Assembly (NCBI GenBank): GCA_020696345.1
Contig: JAEHCK010000024.1
Span: 1-44,986, forward strand
Direction of reading: 5' to 3'
Length of the DNA: 44,986 nt
From: Thermoplasmata archaeon
GTDB lineage: Archaea; Thermoplasmatota; Penumbrarchaeia; JAEHCK01
The notes below the pieces were generated by a model that saw only the letters and a program-made list of their open reading frames with translations, searched no databases and was not told the origin of the DNA. This document shows, piece after piece, positions 1 to 7,760 of the stretch (the first letter of the stretch is position 1; each line of letters starts with the position of its first letter). A program made the position numbers and the translations under genes.

Positions 1-204
1 GGTTGATATTTTAGCGATAATACCCGAATCCCACAAGCGAGTTAAATCATTATCGATTTAAAGCGTGCGAATCCCGAATCCCGGTGATGAATGACGTTGA
101 CAATTTGTTGATAATCACCAAGCGTACACATCTCGCATCCCACTCATCCATCATTTTTTTTATCCTACGAAAATTGGGAGAAGAACCCGATATACAATAT
201 CTTT
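1..204. other. Intergenic edge, no gene seen
   Basis: I see no convincing reading frame or RNA gene here. The motif CGAATCCC recurs (near 27, 68 and 75 on the plus strand), which gives the stretch a weakly repetitive look, but nothing more can be supported. Confidence 0.4.
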
Positions 205-564
205 TTATAATTCACAATTCTTACAATTCAACTGTTCACATAATTTATTGTTGATCTTCCATTTTAACGCCCAGCTTTTTATATTTTTTATGATATGAAT
301 AAAATCACTTCCACTTTTTGTCAGCGAATATTCAGACTTAACAGGAAAAGAGGTTGCATCAATATATTTTGTGATCAACCCTTGTTTTTCCAATTCTTTC
401 AGTCGTGATGAAAGCATTTTTGGAGTTATATCAGTTATTTTGTTTTTGATCTCAAAATATCTCTTTTTTTCCTTATCTCCCTTGTATAATTCAAGAAGTA
501 TCAACAAGGTCCATTTCTTTGAAATAAAATCTACTGTTTGATATACCGTGCAATTTTCGTTCAT
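205..564 (-). CDS. HxlR-family winged-helix regulator
   Basis: A 119-residue protein that fits the HxlR/MarR-like family of small winged-helix DNA-binding regulators, which often sense redox or reactive species. It has an early Cys (ENCTVYQT), the family core around KKWTLLILLELYKG, the recognition-helix segment TPKMLSSRLKELEKQGLI and the wing SEYSLTKSG. It ends in CEQLNCKNCEL, giving four cysteines in all that could form a thiol or metal switch (inference). The ATG at 564 is chosen because a TATA-like box centred near 591 lies about 27 bases upstream, which predicts a leaderless transcript; an ATG at 573 is the alternative. It diverges from hcp, and an inverted repeat between the two genes suggests it regulates hcp and itself. 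Confidence 0.85.
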   Translation of the reverse strand: MNENCTVYQTVDFISKKWTLLILLELYKGDKEKKRYFEIKNKITDITPKMLSSRLKELEKQGLITKYIDATSFPVKSEYSLTKSGSDFIHIIKNIKSWALKWKINNKLCEQLNCKNCEL

Positions 565-585
565 AGTATACATTTAGAAACTATC

Positions 586-596
586 AAATATAAATA
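586..596 (-). promoter_or_regulatory. TATA-like box for the hxlR gene
   Basis: On the minus strand the sequence TATTTATATTT is a good archaeal TATA box. Its centre is about 27 bases from the ATG at 564, consistent with a leaderless mRNA. Confidence 0.5.
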
Positions 597-601
597 CCTT
601 T

Positions 602-634
602 GTATCTTTACTATACTTCATATCTAAAAGATAC
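602..634. promoter_or_regulatory. Inverted repeat in hxlR-hcp divergent promoter
   Basis: Perfect 8-bp arms GTATCTTT (602-609) and AAAGATAC (627-634) are separated by 17 bases. They lie immediately upstream of the hxlR TATA box and where an hcp promoter would sit. HxlR-type proteins commonly bind such dyads, so this is a likely operator; that assignment is inference. Confidence 0.5.
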
Positions 635-680
635 TTAATGTTAAAAGAAAGATAAAAAAAATATGATCGGAGGCAGAAAA

Positions 681-2300
681 ATGTTTTGTTATCAATGTGA
701 AGAAACAGCCAAAGGAGAAGGTTGTACAAAAGCAGGTGTTTGCGGTAAGAAAGGTGAAGTTGCAGATTTACAAGATCTACTGATATATCTAACCAAAGGG
801 ATATCAATATGCAATACTAAAACAAGAGAGTCAAATATAGAAAATAAGGAAGTTGACAAATTAATCATGGAGGGCTTGTTTTCGACAATTACAAATGCTA
901 ATTTCGATAAAGAATATTTTATTAATAAAATTAAGCAAGCCTTGGAGATCAGAGATGAGCTTAAAGATAAAAATCCCGTCCAAAACACCAATGACCCGGT
1001 CACATGGTCGCCTGATAATGATGAGGATATCATGAAAAAAGCCGAAGAAGTCGGAGTTCTGAAGACGGAGAACGAGGATATCCGGTCACTTAGAGAATTG
1101 TTAACTTATGGGTTAAAAGGTATTGCAGCATATTATCATCACGCTTATATTCTCGGTGAGCGAGATATTGAAATCTCTAATTTTATTCAGGAAGCATTGG
1201 CTGCAACCACCAAAGAGTTATCTGTTGATGACCTGGTTGGTCTTAATATGAAATGTGGAGAGATCGGTGTTAAAGCTATGGCTCTATTGGATAAAGCCAA
1301 CACATCTGCGTATGGTGATCCTGAGCCTACCAATGTTAATATTGGTGTAAGAGCCAACCCCGGGATCCTGATCAGCGGCCATGATCTAAAAGACCTGGAG
1401 GAATTGCTTAAGCAGACAGAGGGTACTGGTGTTGATGTATATACACATGGAGAGATGCTTCCTGCAAATGCATATCCAGCGTTCAAAAAACATTCTAATT
1501 TTGTTGGAAACTATGGAAATGCATGGTGGAAACAAAAAGAAGAGTTTGAAAAATTCAATGGACCGATCTTATTGACTACAAATTGTCTTGTGCCTCCTAA
1601 AGATTCGTATAAAGATAGGGTTTACACAACCGGTGTGGTAGGCTTTGAGGGATTGAAACACATCATGGATAGAAAAGATGGAAATGCAAAAGATTTCTCA
1701 AAGATCATCGCTCATGCAAAAAACTGCTCTAGCCCTGAGAAACTCGAGGAGGGTGAGATCACCATTGGTTTTGCTCATAATGCCGCTCTCGGTGTTGCAG
1801 ACAAGATCGTTGAGGCAGTAAAAGCTGGCAATATAAAACGATTTCTTGTCATGGCTGGATGTGATGGCAGGCACAAAGAAAGGGACTATTACACGGAATT
1901 TGCAAAAGCGCTCCCAAACGACACGGTCATACTTACTGCCGGTTGTGCAAAATATCGATATAACAAACTTGATCTTGGAGACATTGGTGGGATCCCAAGA
2001 TTGATCGATGCGGGTCAATGTAATGATTCATACTCGCTTGTGGTCATAGCTCAGAAACTTGCAGAGGTATTTGGTGTGGGGATCAACGAATTACCGATCT
2101 CCTATAACATTGCTTGGTATGAGCAAAAGGCGGTTCTGGTGTTGCTTTCTCTATTATCAATGGGTGTGAAAAATATAATGCTCGGTCCCAAACTCCCTGC
2201 ATTTGTGTCACCAAACGTGTTGAATGTCTTGGTTGAAAAATTCAACATTCAGCCAAATTCGACAGTTGAAGACGATCTGGTAAAACTTCTGCCAGAATAA
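681..2300 (+). CDS. hcp: Hybrid cluster protein (hydroxylamine reductase), class I
   Basis: A 539-residue hybrid cluster protein, implicated in reduction of hydroxylamine and nitric oxide and in protection from nitrosative stress. The N-terminus carries the Cys pattern C-x2-C-x8-C-x5-C that binds the cubane cluster. Hybrid-cluster ligands are recognisable downstream: [46 protein letters not shown] and GPKLPAF. The Cys spacing and full length fit class I enzymes of strict anaerobes rather than the shorter class III proteins. The ATG at 681 is preferred over 663 because GGAGG at 669-673 lies seven bases upstream of it. The gene stands alone and diverges from an HxlR regulator, suggesting stress-induced expression. 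Confidence 0.96.
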   Translation: MFCYQCEETAKGEGCTKAGVCGKKGEVADLQDLLIYLTKGISICNTKTRESNIENKEVDKLIMEGLFSTITNANFDKEYFINKIKQALEIRDELKDKNPVQNTNDPVTWSPDNDEDIMKKAEEVGVLKTENEDIRSLRELLTYGLKGIAAYYHHAYILGERDIEISNFIQEALAATTKELSVDDLVGLNMKCGEIGVKAMALLDKANTSAYGDPEPTNVNIGVRANPGILISGHDLKDLEELLKQTEGTGVDVYTHGEMLPANAYPAFKKHSNFVGNYGNAWWKQKEEFEKFNGPILLTTNCLVPPKDSYKDRVYTTGVVGFEGLKHIMDRKDGNAKDFSKIIAHAKNCSSPEKLEEGEITIGFAHNAALGVADKIVEAVKAGNIKRFLVMAGCDGRHKERDYYTEFAKALPNDTVILTAGCAKYRYNKLDLGDIGGIPRLIDAGQCNDSYSLVVIAQKLAEVFGVGINELPISYNIAWYEQKAVLVLLSLLSMGVKNIMLGPKLPAFVSPNVLNVLVEKFNIQPNSTVEDDLVKLLPE

Positions 2301-2344
2301 AAAAATGCGTCAATTATCATTCACTTTGCGGAGCATTTTTTTAT
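2299..2344. terminator. Bidirectional terminator between hcp and trmO
   Basis: The arms AAAAAATGC (about 2300-2308) and GCATTTTTT (2333-2341) can form a hairpin with an A-run on one side and a T-run on the other. It sits between two convergent genes and would serve both. Confidence 0.55.
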
Positions 2345-2820
2345 TTTATGATGGTTTCATTCGGGATATTTCCATTTATAAAATGCTTATCCAGCCAACC
2401 GGAAACAACATTGTTTCGGCTATCAAAGTATTTGACATAAGGTTTTATGTCGAGAAGTGGCGTACCATCTATAACATCAACTTCGGTAAAATACATTTTA
2501 TTCTTCTCGATTCCTTTAATTTTTACAACCGAAAATCCTATATGATTGGGACGGTGCGGACTTCTTATTGCAAATATTCCATGTTTGGTTTGCTCAAGAA
2601 ACGGTTTTCCTTCAATTTCCTCTTTATTTGATTTATGAAAATAAAATAACAGAATGGCATGGCTAAAGCCGTCCAGATCCTTTAAGCCCCCGGTGTATTC
2701 CTCTAGTAACTCGACCCAGGCTTCTGTTGTATTTTTAAACCTACCTTGGATGGGGATATCTTTGGGTTCTTTATACGGCGAATGAATTATTCCAATCGGA
2801 TGCATTATTATTCGATCCAT
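2341..2820 (-). CDS. trmO: tRNA N6-threonylcarbamoyladenosine methyltransferase TrmO
   Basis: A 159-residue protein of the TsaA/TrmO (UPF0066) family, which uses S-adenosylmethionine to N6-methylate t6A37 in some ANN-decoding tRNAs. Family motifs are clear: PIGIIHSPYKEP at the N-terminus, GLKDLDGFSHAILLFYFH, IRSPHRPNHIGFSVVKI and the C-terminal segment DVIDGTPLLDIKPYVKYFD. The length suits the single-domain archaeal form. The ATG at 2820 has GGTGA about five bases upstream; a TATA-like CTATATATA near 2842-2850 lies upstream. The gene is convergent with hcp and shows no operon partner. Confidence 0.93.
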   Translation of the reverse strand: MDRIIMHPIGIIHSPYKEPKDIPIQGRFKNTTEAWVELLEEYTGGLKDLDGFSHAILLFYFHKSNKEEIEGKPFLEQTKHGIFAIRSPHRPNHIGFSVVKIKGIEKNKMYFTEVDVIDGTPLLDIKPYVKYFDSRNNVVSGWLDKHFINGNIPNETIIK

Positions 2821-3015
2821 GAGCTCACCTATTACAACTTGCTATATATAGAACAGACCAAGAATGATATAAATAAAATACTTTTTTTCGATCATCGATT
2901 TTGCCTCATCGAAAATGTGATGGAGCGTAAATAGCTTTCATGTGATTTATTTACTCCTGTCCCTTAGTACAATTTCTCCACATCGTGCACAGATCTGTAA
3001 AAGGAGCCCAAAAAA

Positions 3016-3042
3016 TTTATATGTGTTCAATAACATATATTG
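3016..3042 (+). promoter_or_regulatory. Promoter and small dyad of the toxin-antitoxin pair
   Basis: A TATA-like TTTATATG (3016-3023) is followed by the inverted repeat CAATA-acata-TATTG (3028-3042), which lies between the TATA box and the antitoxin ATG at 3058. Its position suits autorepression by the antitoxin; this is inference. Confidence 0.4.
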
Positions 3043-3057
3043 TATACACGTGATAGT

Positions 3058-3357
3058 ATGCAAGATGCAGTTACGATAAGACTCCCTTCAAATATTCTTT
3101 CTGGGATAGAGAAATTTGCACAGATTGATAAAGTAGATAGGTCGGCAGAAGTACGAAAATTGTTGGAAATTGGCATTTACGAAAGAAAGAAAAGGGATGT
3201 TATAGATAAGTATCGCTCCGGTAAAATAACTGTAGAGAAGGCAGCAATGGAGCTTGGGATCACTATCTGGGAAGCCCTTGATCTGTTCAAGAGAAAAAAG
3301 GTAGAAATACAATATGATGAAGAGGACTTCGTAAGGGACATCGAGGCAATGAGTTAG
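3058..3357 (+). CDS. UPF0175-family antitoxin
   Basis: A 99-residue protein of the UPF0175 family, small DNA-binding proteins usually paired with PIN-type toxins. The N-terminal AVTIRLPSNILSGIEKFA looks like a ribbon-helix-helix segment, and the second half (KITVEKAAMELGITIWEALDLF) is the typical helix-turn-helix that gives the family its UPF0175 signature. The start at 3058 (MQDAVTIRLP) is preferred over an in-frame ATG at 3040 because the family begins close to the AVTIRLP segment. The stop is 20 bases before the DUF3368 toxin, so the two are co-transcribed. Expected role: neutralise the toxin and repress its own promoter. Confidence 0.88.
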   Translation: MQDAVTIRLPSNILSGIEKFAQIDKVDRSAEVRKLLEIGIYERKKRDVIDKYRSGKITVEKAAMELGITIWEALDLFKRKKVEIQYDEEDFVRDIEAMS

Positions 3358-3377
3358 GGGTGTAGATCATCTCACAC

Positions 3378-3893
3378 ATGACATTAATAATATCAAATTC
3401 GGTTTCGATCATTCAATTGTTCAAAGCAAATGCTGAGTCTATTCTAAGAACATCCTTTGAGAGAGTAATCATCTCCGGAAAGGTGCACGAAGAAACTGTT
3501 GCTTCCGGCAAGATAAAAGGATACAGCGAGGCATTTCGAATCGAGGAGGTTATTGGGGACTTTGTTGAAGTCAGGGAACTGGATACAACACACAAGTCCT
3601 TTGCGAATAAACTTCAGGCAATGGGGTTAGGGCCTGGAGAGGCTGAGACAATTGCATTGGCAAAGCAGTTGGAAGTGCCCGCAATTCTTGACGATAAAAG
3701 TGCGAGAAAGGCTGCCGAGTATAGCGGGATCAAGTACTTCGGGACCTTTTATTTGATCTATCATGCTGCTCAAGAGAAACATATCACCCCAAAAGATGCC
3801 AAACTTACAATCCAAAAACTGGTTGCCAACGGATTTAGGACTTCACCAGGGTTGTATATCAAATTCGAAAAACTTATTGATAAACTTTTATAA
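3378..3893 (+). CDS. DUF3368 PIN-like toxin
   Basis: A 171-residue protein matching the DUF3368 branch of PIN-domain ribonucleases. Visible family parts are the N-terminal strand LIISNSVSIIQLF (Asn where many PIN proteins have Asp, as is common in DUF3368), the central acidic motif GLGPGEAETIALA, the second acidic motif AILDDKSARKAAE, and a C-terminal GFRTSPGLYIKFEKLI. These acidic residues would bind the metal ion for RNA cleavage. It follows the UPF0175 antitoxin by 20 bases, the usual gene order for this pair. Target RNA cannot be read from sequence. Confidence 0.88.
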   Translation: MTLIISNSVSIIQLFKANAESILRTSFERVIISGKVHEETVASGKIKGYSEAFRIEEVIGDFVEVRELDTTHKSFANKLQAMGLGPGEAETIALAKQLEVPAILDDKSARKAAEYSGIKYFGTFYLIYHAAQEKHITPKDAKLTIQKLVANGFRTSPGLYIKFEKLIDKLL

Positions 3894-3894
3894 C

Positions 3895-4101
3895 TTATTT
3901 TTCCTGTATTTCAGGTTGCATTTGCATCTGCTGCGTTGGTTCTGAAGTGGGTAAATTATATTCTCCAAAAGGTGCCGTTGGTAGTGGTGTATCTCCCGTT
4001 TGCGGCGCTGCCGTGAACGGCGGTAACTGTGGCGGTTCCTGTGCCTGTGCCTGTTTCCGGGGCAGTATGGGCGGCATCATCATACCTGGCATGCCCGGCA
4101 T
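3895..4101 (-). CDS. Proline-rich small protein, uncertain
   Basis: A possible 68-residue protein opening with MPGMPGMMMPPILPRK and continuing Pro/Gln-rich with repeated QAQ and QMQMQ segments. It follows the broken exported-protein gene by 47 bases on the same strand and converges on the toxin gene, ending one base past its stop. I see no clear ribosome-binding site and no known domain. An overlapping frame on the other strand is Gly/Cys-rich and looks like a mirror image of this composition. Low-complexity composition makes either reading doubtful; I favour the minus strand for its neighbour orientation. Confidence 0.3.
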   Translation of the reverse strand: MPGMPGMMMPPILPRKQAQAQEPPQLPPFTAAPQTGDTPLPTAPFGEYNLPTSEPTQQMQMQPEIQEK

Positions 4102-4148
4102 ACCCGGCGGAAATGGCCGATTAAAGATATTTTTCTACACTCTCCTAT

Positions 4149-5404
4149 TTATTCTTTGAACCGTTCATTTTTTTTTCTGAATCTTACAATTGCACAAAGA
4201 ATCACTACTAATATGATCACTGTTGAAATGATCAGATATGATTGCATCGTCCAGATTTGCTCTTCCTCTTGCCACTGGTAAGGCTCACCGGTCACAAGAC
4301 AATCTGCAACTTCGAACGCTTTTAGGAATTTTTCCGCAGCATTCGTAAAATGCTCGTTATCAATTTCATCAACGCCCTCTTGATATATTCTTTTTGCTTC
4401 TTTCAGATCGGGATCCTTTTGGCCCACGATGGATTCGGCTTCGCAGATCTTATACCATGCCGCCGTGCGCATTATATCCAATATTTCACATTTTATCCCA
4501 TCCAATGCATCGAGTTCGATCACCGCATGTTTCATATTCTGTAACGACGTGATATAATCTGTTGACCACATGGTATCGATTGTATTTATTACACTATCTA
4601 GGTCAATGTCACCGGTGCTTTCAGAAATTGGACCATTGCCATTGCCAATGAGCTGGGACAGATTGAGCATTATCTGTTCCATTTTGAATGCGTGACATTG
4701 CAGCATGATGTCAGAAAATGTGATAATGTCAATTACAGTTGTGTTTTTTCCGTTTTGTAACAGCTTATAGCTAATGTTTTCGATCTTGTCATTTTCATTT
4801 ATAATTACATTTTCTATCCGGTTCAAGTGAAATGGTAACGCATCATGACCATAATTCTCCAGCAGGTCAAGAGTAATTTCCCAGGCCGCACCACTTTTAT
4901 AAGGTTCATAAATATCTTTTACACAAATATGCACCGGTGCGTAAACCGAGCAGCATGGAATGCCTGAAAACCAGAGACTGCTCATTAATCCCGGCTCGTT
5001 GATCGGATGAGCAAACATCCCAGAGAAATTCCGGATAATTTGATTTTACATAAAGCTCTTTTATTTCTTCCACATGATAATTGTAAGCGTCAGCCTCGAT
5101 CGCAAATCCTTTGTGAGGGCCAACAACATACAAGGTCTCGCCAATAGCTGTGGCATGCAGATCATCCACCGCACCTTTGGTTAACAACTCAACAGCCTCA
5201 TCTTCTGTTTCCGCGATCTGATAGGCATATCTCTTTACATTCCTCTTTTTTTATGATCAAAGGATCTATGGGTGTGTCCATATTGTGGGTATCACAACCC
5301 GCAGCAATTGTCGATGCATTATTGATCAATCCGCTCATGACCAAGCATATTACTATTCCCAGTGTAAGAAATGCTGGTAATCTTTTGGACAAATTTAACC
5401 CCAC
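4149..5404 (-). pseudogene. Exported, membrane-anchored protein with two frameshifts
   Basis: Three minus-strand segments join into one protein if two single-base insertions are removed. Segment 1 (5404 to about 5250) has a signal peptide (LTLGIVICLVMSGLINNAST); segment 2 (about 5245 to 5022) reads through AETEDEAVELLTKGAVDDL and FAIEADAYNYHVEEI; segment 3 (about 5018 to 4149) holds FAHPINEPGLMSSLW, a long helical region, and a C-terminal membrane anchor (YLIISTVIILVVILCAIV) with a basic tail. The first shift coincides with a 7-base A run (plus-strand T run 5246-5252), the second with a GGG triplet (5019-5021). The middle and SVYAPV-type segments faintly recall C69/C45-type amidohydrolases, which I cannot confirm. 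It could be a true pseudogene or a sequence error. Confidence 0.6.
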
Positions 5405-5525
5405 AGCATAATTATTAAGCCTTATTTGGTTATTATTAATATTTAATTAAATATTTATAGGTTCTGGGGGAAAATTTATCCAACAATTCGGGTCGAATGA
5501 TACACCTACTCTTTTTACGGTGATA

Positions 5526-5637
5526 GTAGCACTTCCACAGCGCAGTCGTGCTACGATTGTTAAGAACTTGCTACCAAATGTTTTTATAGATCGTTGTTAA
5601 TACATCGTTAGTAGCACGAAAGATGAAAGGTTGCTAC
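5526..5637 (+). promoter_or_regulatory. Five half-site operator cluster before the nickel/cobalt transporter
   Basis: Half-sites GTAGCAC (5526-5532), GTGCTAC (5548-5554), TTGCTAC (5568-5574), GTAGCAC (5611-5617) and TTGCTAC (5631-5637) flank and overlap the promoter. The first two form a perfect inverted repeat with a 15-base spacer, the last two a near-perfect one with a 13-base spacer. A TATA-like TTTTTATAG (5581-5589) predicts transcription starting near 5612. The layout resembles NikR-type dyads (arms of about 7 bp with a 13-16 bp spacer); assignment to NikR is inference because no nikR gene is in the window. Confidence 0.55.
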
Positions 5638-5649
5638 GGAGGCTTGTGG

Positions 5650-6636
5650 ATGGAAATTAAGATCGGGAATTTAACATTAACGTTATTAGTAACGATCTGG
5701 CTATTGATCTGTAGTATAGGCGCCGTAAACGCTCATTTCAATTTTGCATTACCGAACGAGTGGTCAATGGAGCATGCAAAAGCGAATGCCGTGGAGCTGA
5801 TCTGGGGTCATCCATATGAGGGCATATACTTTGATGCGCCCTCAATTGAAAATGCACAGGTCCTAAAACCGGACGGCTCAAAACTGGATCTTACACCGGC
5901 AGAAATAACGGTATCCGGAGCCGAGGGCTCTTCCAAAGCATGGAAGGTAACATTCACGCCCGATATAAAAGGGGATTACATATTATACGCGGATTTTGAA
6001 GTACTGGTCGTGGAAGAGGAGGATGTTGCATGGGAAGACCATGTTAAGGCGATAATTCACTATAAGACCTCGGACGGCTGGGATCAACCCACGGGGCAGG
6101 TTATCGAGATCATTCCGTTGACCAGACCATATGGACTCGAAGAGGGTTTTATATTCACCGGAAAGCTTTTGTATAACGGTATACCGTTGGCAGATGCGCC
6201 CATTGAAATCGAAAAGTATTACCCTGTTGGCGTATGCACTGAAGAAAATATACCCGAAGAGCCCATGATCACACGTGAAACAAAGTCAGATCAAAATGGT
6301 ATATTCTCCTTCACCTTGGATGAACCAGGTATATGGATCGTATGTGGTATGCATACCAATGGCACAGTGGAGGGGTATGATCTGGATGTCAGGGCCATTC
6401 TCATGATACCGGTGGAAGAAGAATTTTCACTTACTACTCCATCTTCTCCTTCAGCTTCTGGTGATGAAGTAACAAAAAGTGAATTAGACGAATTAAAAGT
6501 GTCACTGGATGAAGAGGATGAATCGTTAACAGATAAATTAAGTTATCAAAATAACCTGATCATAGTATCCATGATGGTTTCGGTTGTTGCATTGTTGATC
6601 GCGTTAGTCAGTACCTTCCGTGCAAAAAAGGATTAA
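5650..6636 (+). CDS. nikK: DUF4198-domain exported component of nickel/cobalt ECF transporter (NikK-like)
   Basis: A 328-residue exported protein with a signal peptide (LTLTLLVTIWLLICSIGAVNA) and a predicted mature N-terminus HFNFALP that begins with His. The body fits DUF4198, an extracytoplasmic beta-rich domain found with ECF nickel transporters (NikK in nikKLMQO systems). Near the C-terminus lie a polar linker, a coiled-coil-like acidic stretch (KSELDELKVSLDEEDESLTD) and a single membrane span (IVSMMVSVVALLIALVSTF). The start at 5650 is set by GGAGG at 5638-5642. It is first in a tightly packed five-gene operon, behind the operator cluster. Probably captures or hands over Ni2+ outside the membrane (inference). 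Confidence 0.8.
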   Translation: MEIKIGNLTLTLLVTIWLLICSIGAVNAHFNFALPNEWSMEHAKANAVELIWGHPYEGIYFDAPSIENAQVLKPDGSKLDLTPAEITVSGAEGSSKAWKVTFTPDIKGDYILYADFEVLVVEEEDVAWEDHVKAIIHYKTSDGWDQPTGQVIEIIPLTRPYGLEEGFIFTGKLLYNGIPLADAPIEIEKYYPVGVCTEENIPEEPMITRETKSDQNGIFSFTLDEPGIWIVCGMHTNGTVEGYDLDVRAILMIPVEEEFSLTTPSSPSASGDEVTKSELDELKVSLDEEDESLTDKLSYQNNLIIVSMMVSVVALLIALVSTFRAKKD

Positions 6637-6648
6637 ATGGGAATATCG

Positions 6649-7263
6649 ATGGTACACATAGCAGACGGGATCTTAGCGCCAGAGATATGGATTACAGGTT
6701 TGATATTGACAGGGATCATTCTATTTTATACCTTATCCAAGGTAAAAGTTGAGGAGATCCCGAAATTATCATTGGTGACTTCGGTCATTTTTGTGGCTTC
6801 ATTGATCCATATTCCTATGGGCCCAACAAGTGTTCATCTTATACTGGCGGGGCTGGCAGGTATTCTACTTGGTGTCGGAGCATTTCCGTGTGTTTTCATT
6901 GCGATATTATTACAGGCATTGCTGTTTCAACATGGTGGTGTGACCACAATAGGAATAAACACAATAAATATTGGCTTACCGGCTCTTGCATCATATGGCA
7001 TTTTTAGGCTTGGTGTCAATTACACAAAATTTGAATATAAGACAGTAATATTCGGAACGATTGCAGGAGGTGTGGCAATAATTTTTGCAGTATTCCTAAC
7101 CGCAATTTCACTTCTTTTAACCGGTGAGGAATTCATGGGTATAGTCGTTATTCTTACGATCGCGCATATCCCTGTGGTAATGATCGAGGCGATGATCGTT
7201 GGAAGCATAGCCGGATTTTTAATTAAGGTAAAACCCGAGATGTTAGTGAGTGTGAAAAAATGA
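6649..7263 (+). CDS. cbiM: Nickel/cobalt ECF transporter S-component (NikM/CbiM)
   Basis: A 204-residue CbiM/NikM-type membrane protein that binds Ni2+ or Co2+ and passes it through the membrane. It starts MVHIADGILAPE, and carries the family segments HIPMGPTSVHLILAGLAGILLG (with the conserved His) and LLQALLFQHGGVTTIGINTINIGLPAL, plus about six hydrophobic spans. In this family the extreme N-terminus and a nearby His coordinate the metal, which favours the ATG at 6649; an ATG at 6637, directly after the nikK stop and preceded by AGGA, would add four residues. DUF4198 and NikL partners point to nickel rather than cobalt. Confidence 0.9.
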   Translation: MVHIADGILAPEIWITGLILTGIILFYTLSKVKVEEIPKLSLVTSVIFVASLIHIPMGPTSVHLILAGLAGILLGVGAFPCVFIAILLQALLFQHGGVTTIGINTINIGLPALASYGIFRLGVNYTKFEYKTVIFGTIAGGVAIIFAVFLTAISLLLTGEEFMGIVVILTIAHIPVVMIEAMIVGSIAGFLIKVKPEMLVSVKK

Positions 7264-7760
7264 CAAGATCATGTTATAGGAAATGTGTACATGTATGTGC
7301 TGGCTTGTTGGTCTTGGCAATACTTCTTGGTCTGATGACCACAGGCAGTGCGAATGCTCATAGAATTTATGTAGATGTCAACTCGCAGATCGTTGAGATA
7401 GAGGCATACTATGGAGATGGCAAACCTGTACGAAACGCAGATGTCACGGTCTATAGGTCCAATGATGAGGTTTACATAACCGGTAAGACTGATGATGATG
7501 GTAAATTCAGTTTCGAGGTTACCGATCCGGATTCTGAATATCTGACCATTGTAGTAGAACAGTTAGGACACAAGGCAGAGGCAAAGATCGGTACTGGTGT
7601 TGAGAGCGATAGTGATGAAGATATGCCGCTTTATCTCAGAGTGATCGCGGGATTTGGATATCTGATCGGGTTGGCGGGTATAGTTAGTTTTTATTCGGCA
7701 TGGAAACTTAACAAGAAATCAAAAATAAAGTTAGATGTAAAGGTAAAGGCAGAAAAATGA
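7260..7760 (+). CDS. nikL: NikL-like exported component of the transporter
   Basis: A 166-residue protein with an N-terminal signal peptide (LLVLAILLGLMTTGSANA) and a mature start HRIYVDV. The next 80 residues look like a carboxypeptidase-regulatory-type beta sandwich (AYYGDGKPVRNADVTVYRS and TDDDGKFSFEV), and a C-terminal span (VIAGFGYLIGLAGIVSFYSAW) anchors it. This arrangement fits NikL, the small accessory subunit of nickel ECF transporters. It overlaps the cbiM stop by four bases (ATGA), so translation is coupled. Like NikK, it would expose a His at the processed N-terminus, a plausible metal ligand (inference). Confidence 0.78.
   Translation: MTRSCYRKCVHVCAGLLVLAILLGLMTTGSANAHRIYVDVNSQIVEIEAYYGDGKPVRNADVTVYRSNDEVYITGKTDDDGKFSFEVTDPDSEYLTIVVEQLGHKAEAKIGTGVESDSDEDMPLYLRVIAGFGYLIGLAGIVSFYSAWKLNKKSKIKLDVKVKAEK

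Noticed and set aside
574..807. Minus-strand frame across the hcp promoter and N-terminus
   Set aside because: Overlaps the hcp start and operator, has no ribosome site or domain; shadow of coding DNA.
5405..5649. Riboswitch for cobalamin or nickel/cobalt
   Set aside because: No recognisable riboswitch core; leader after the predicted start is only about 38 bases, and the repeats fit DNA-protein sites.
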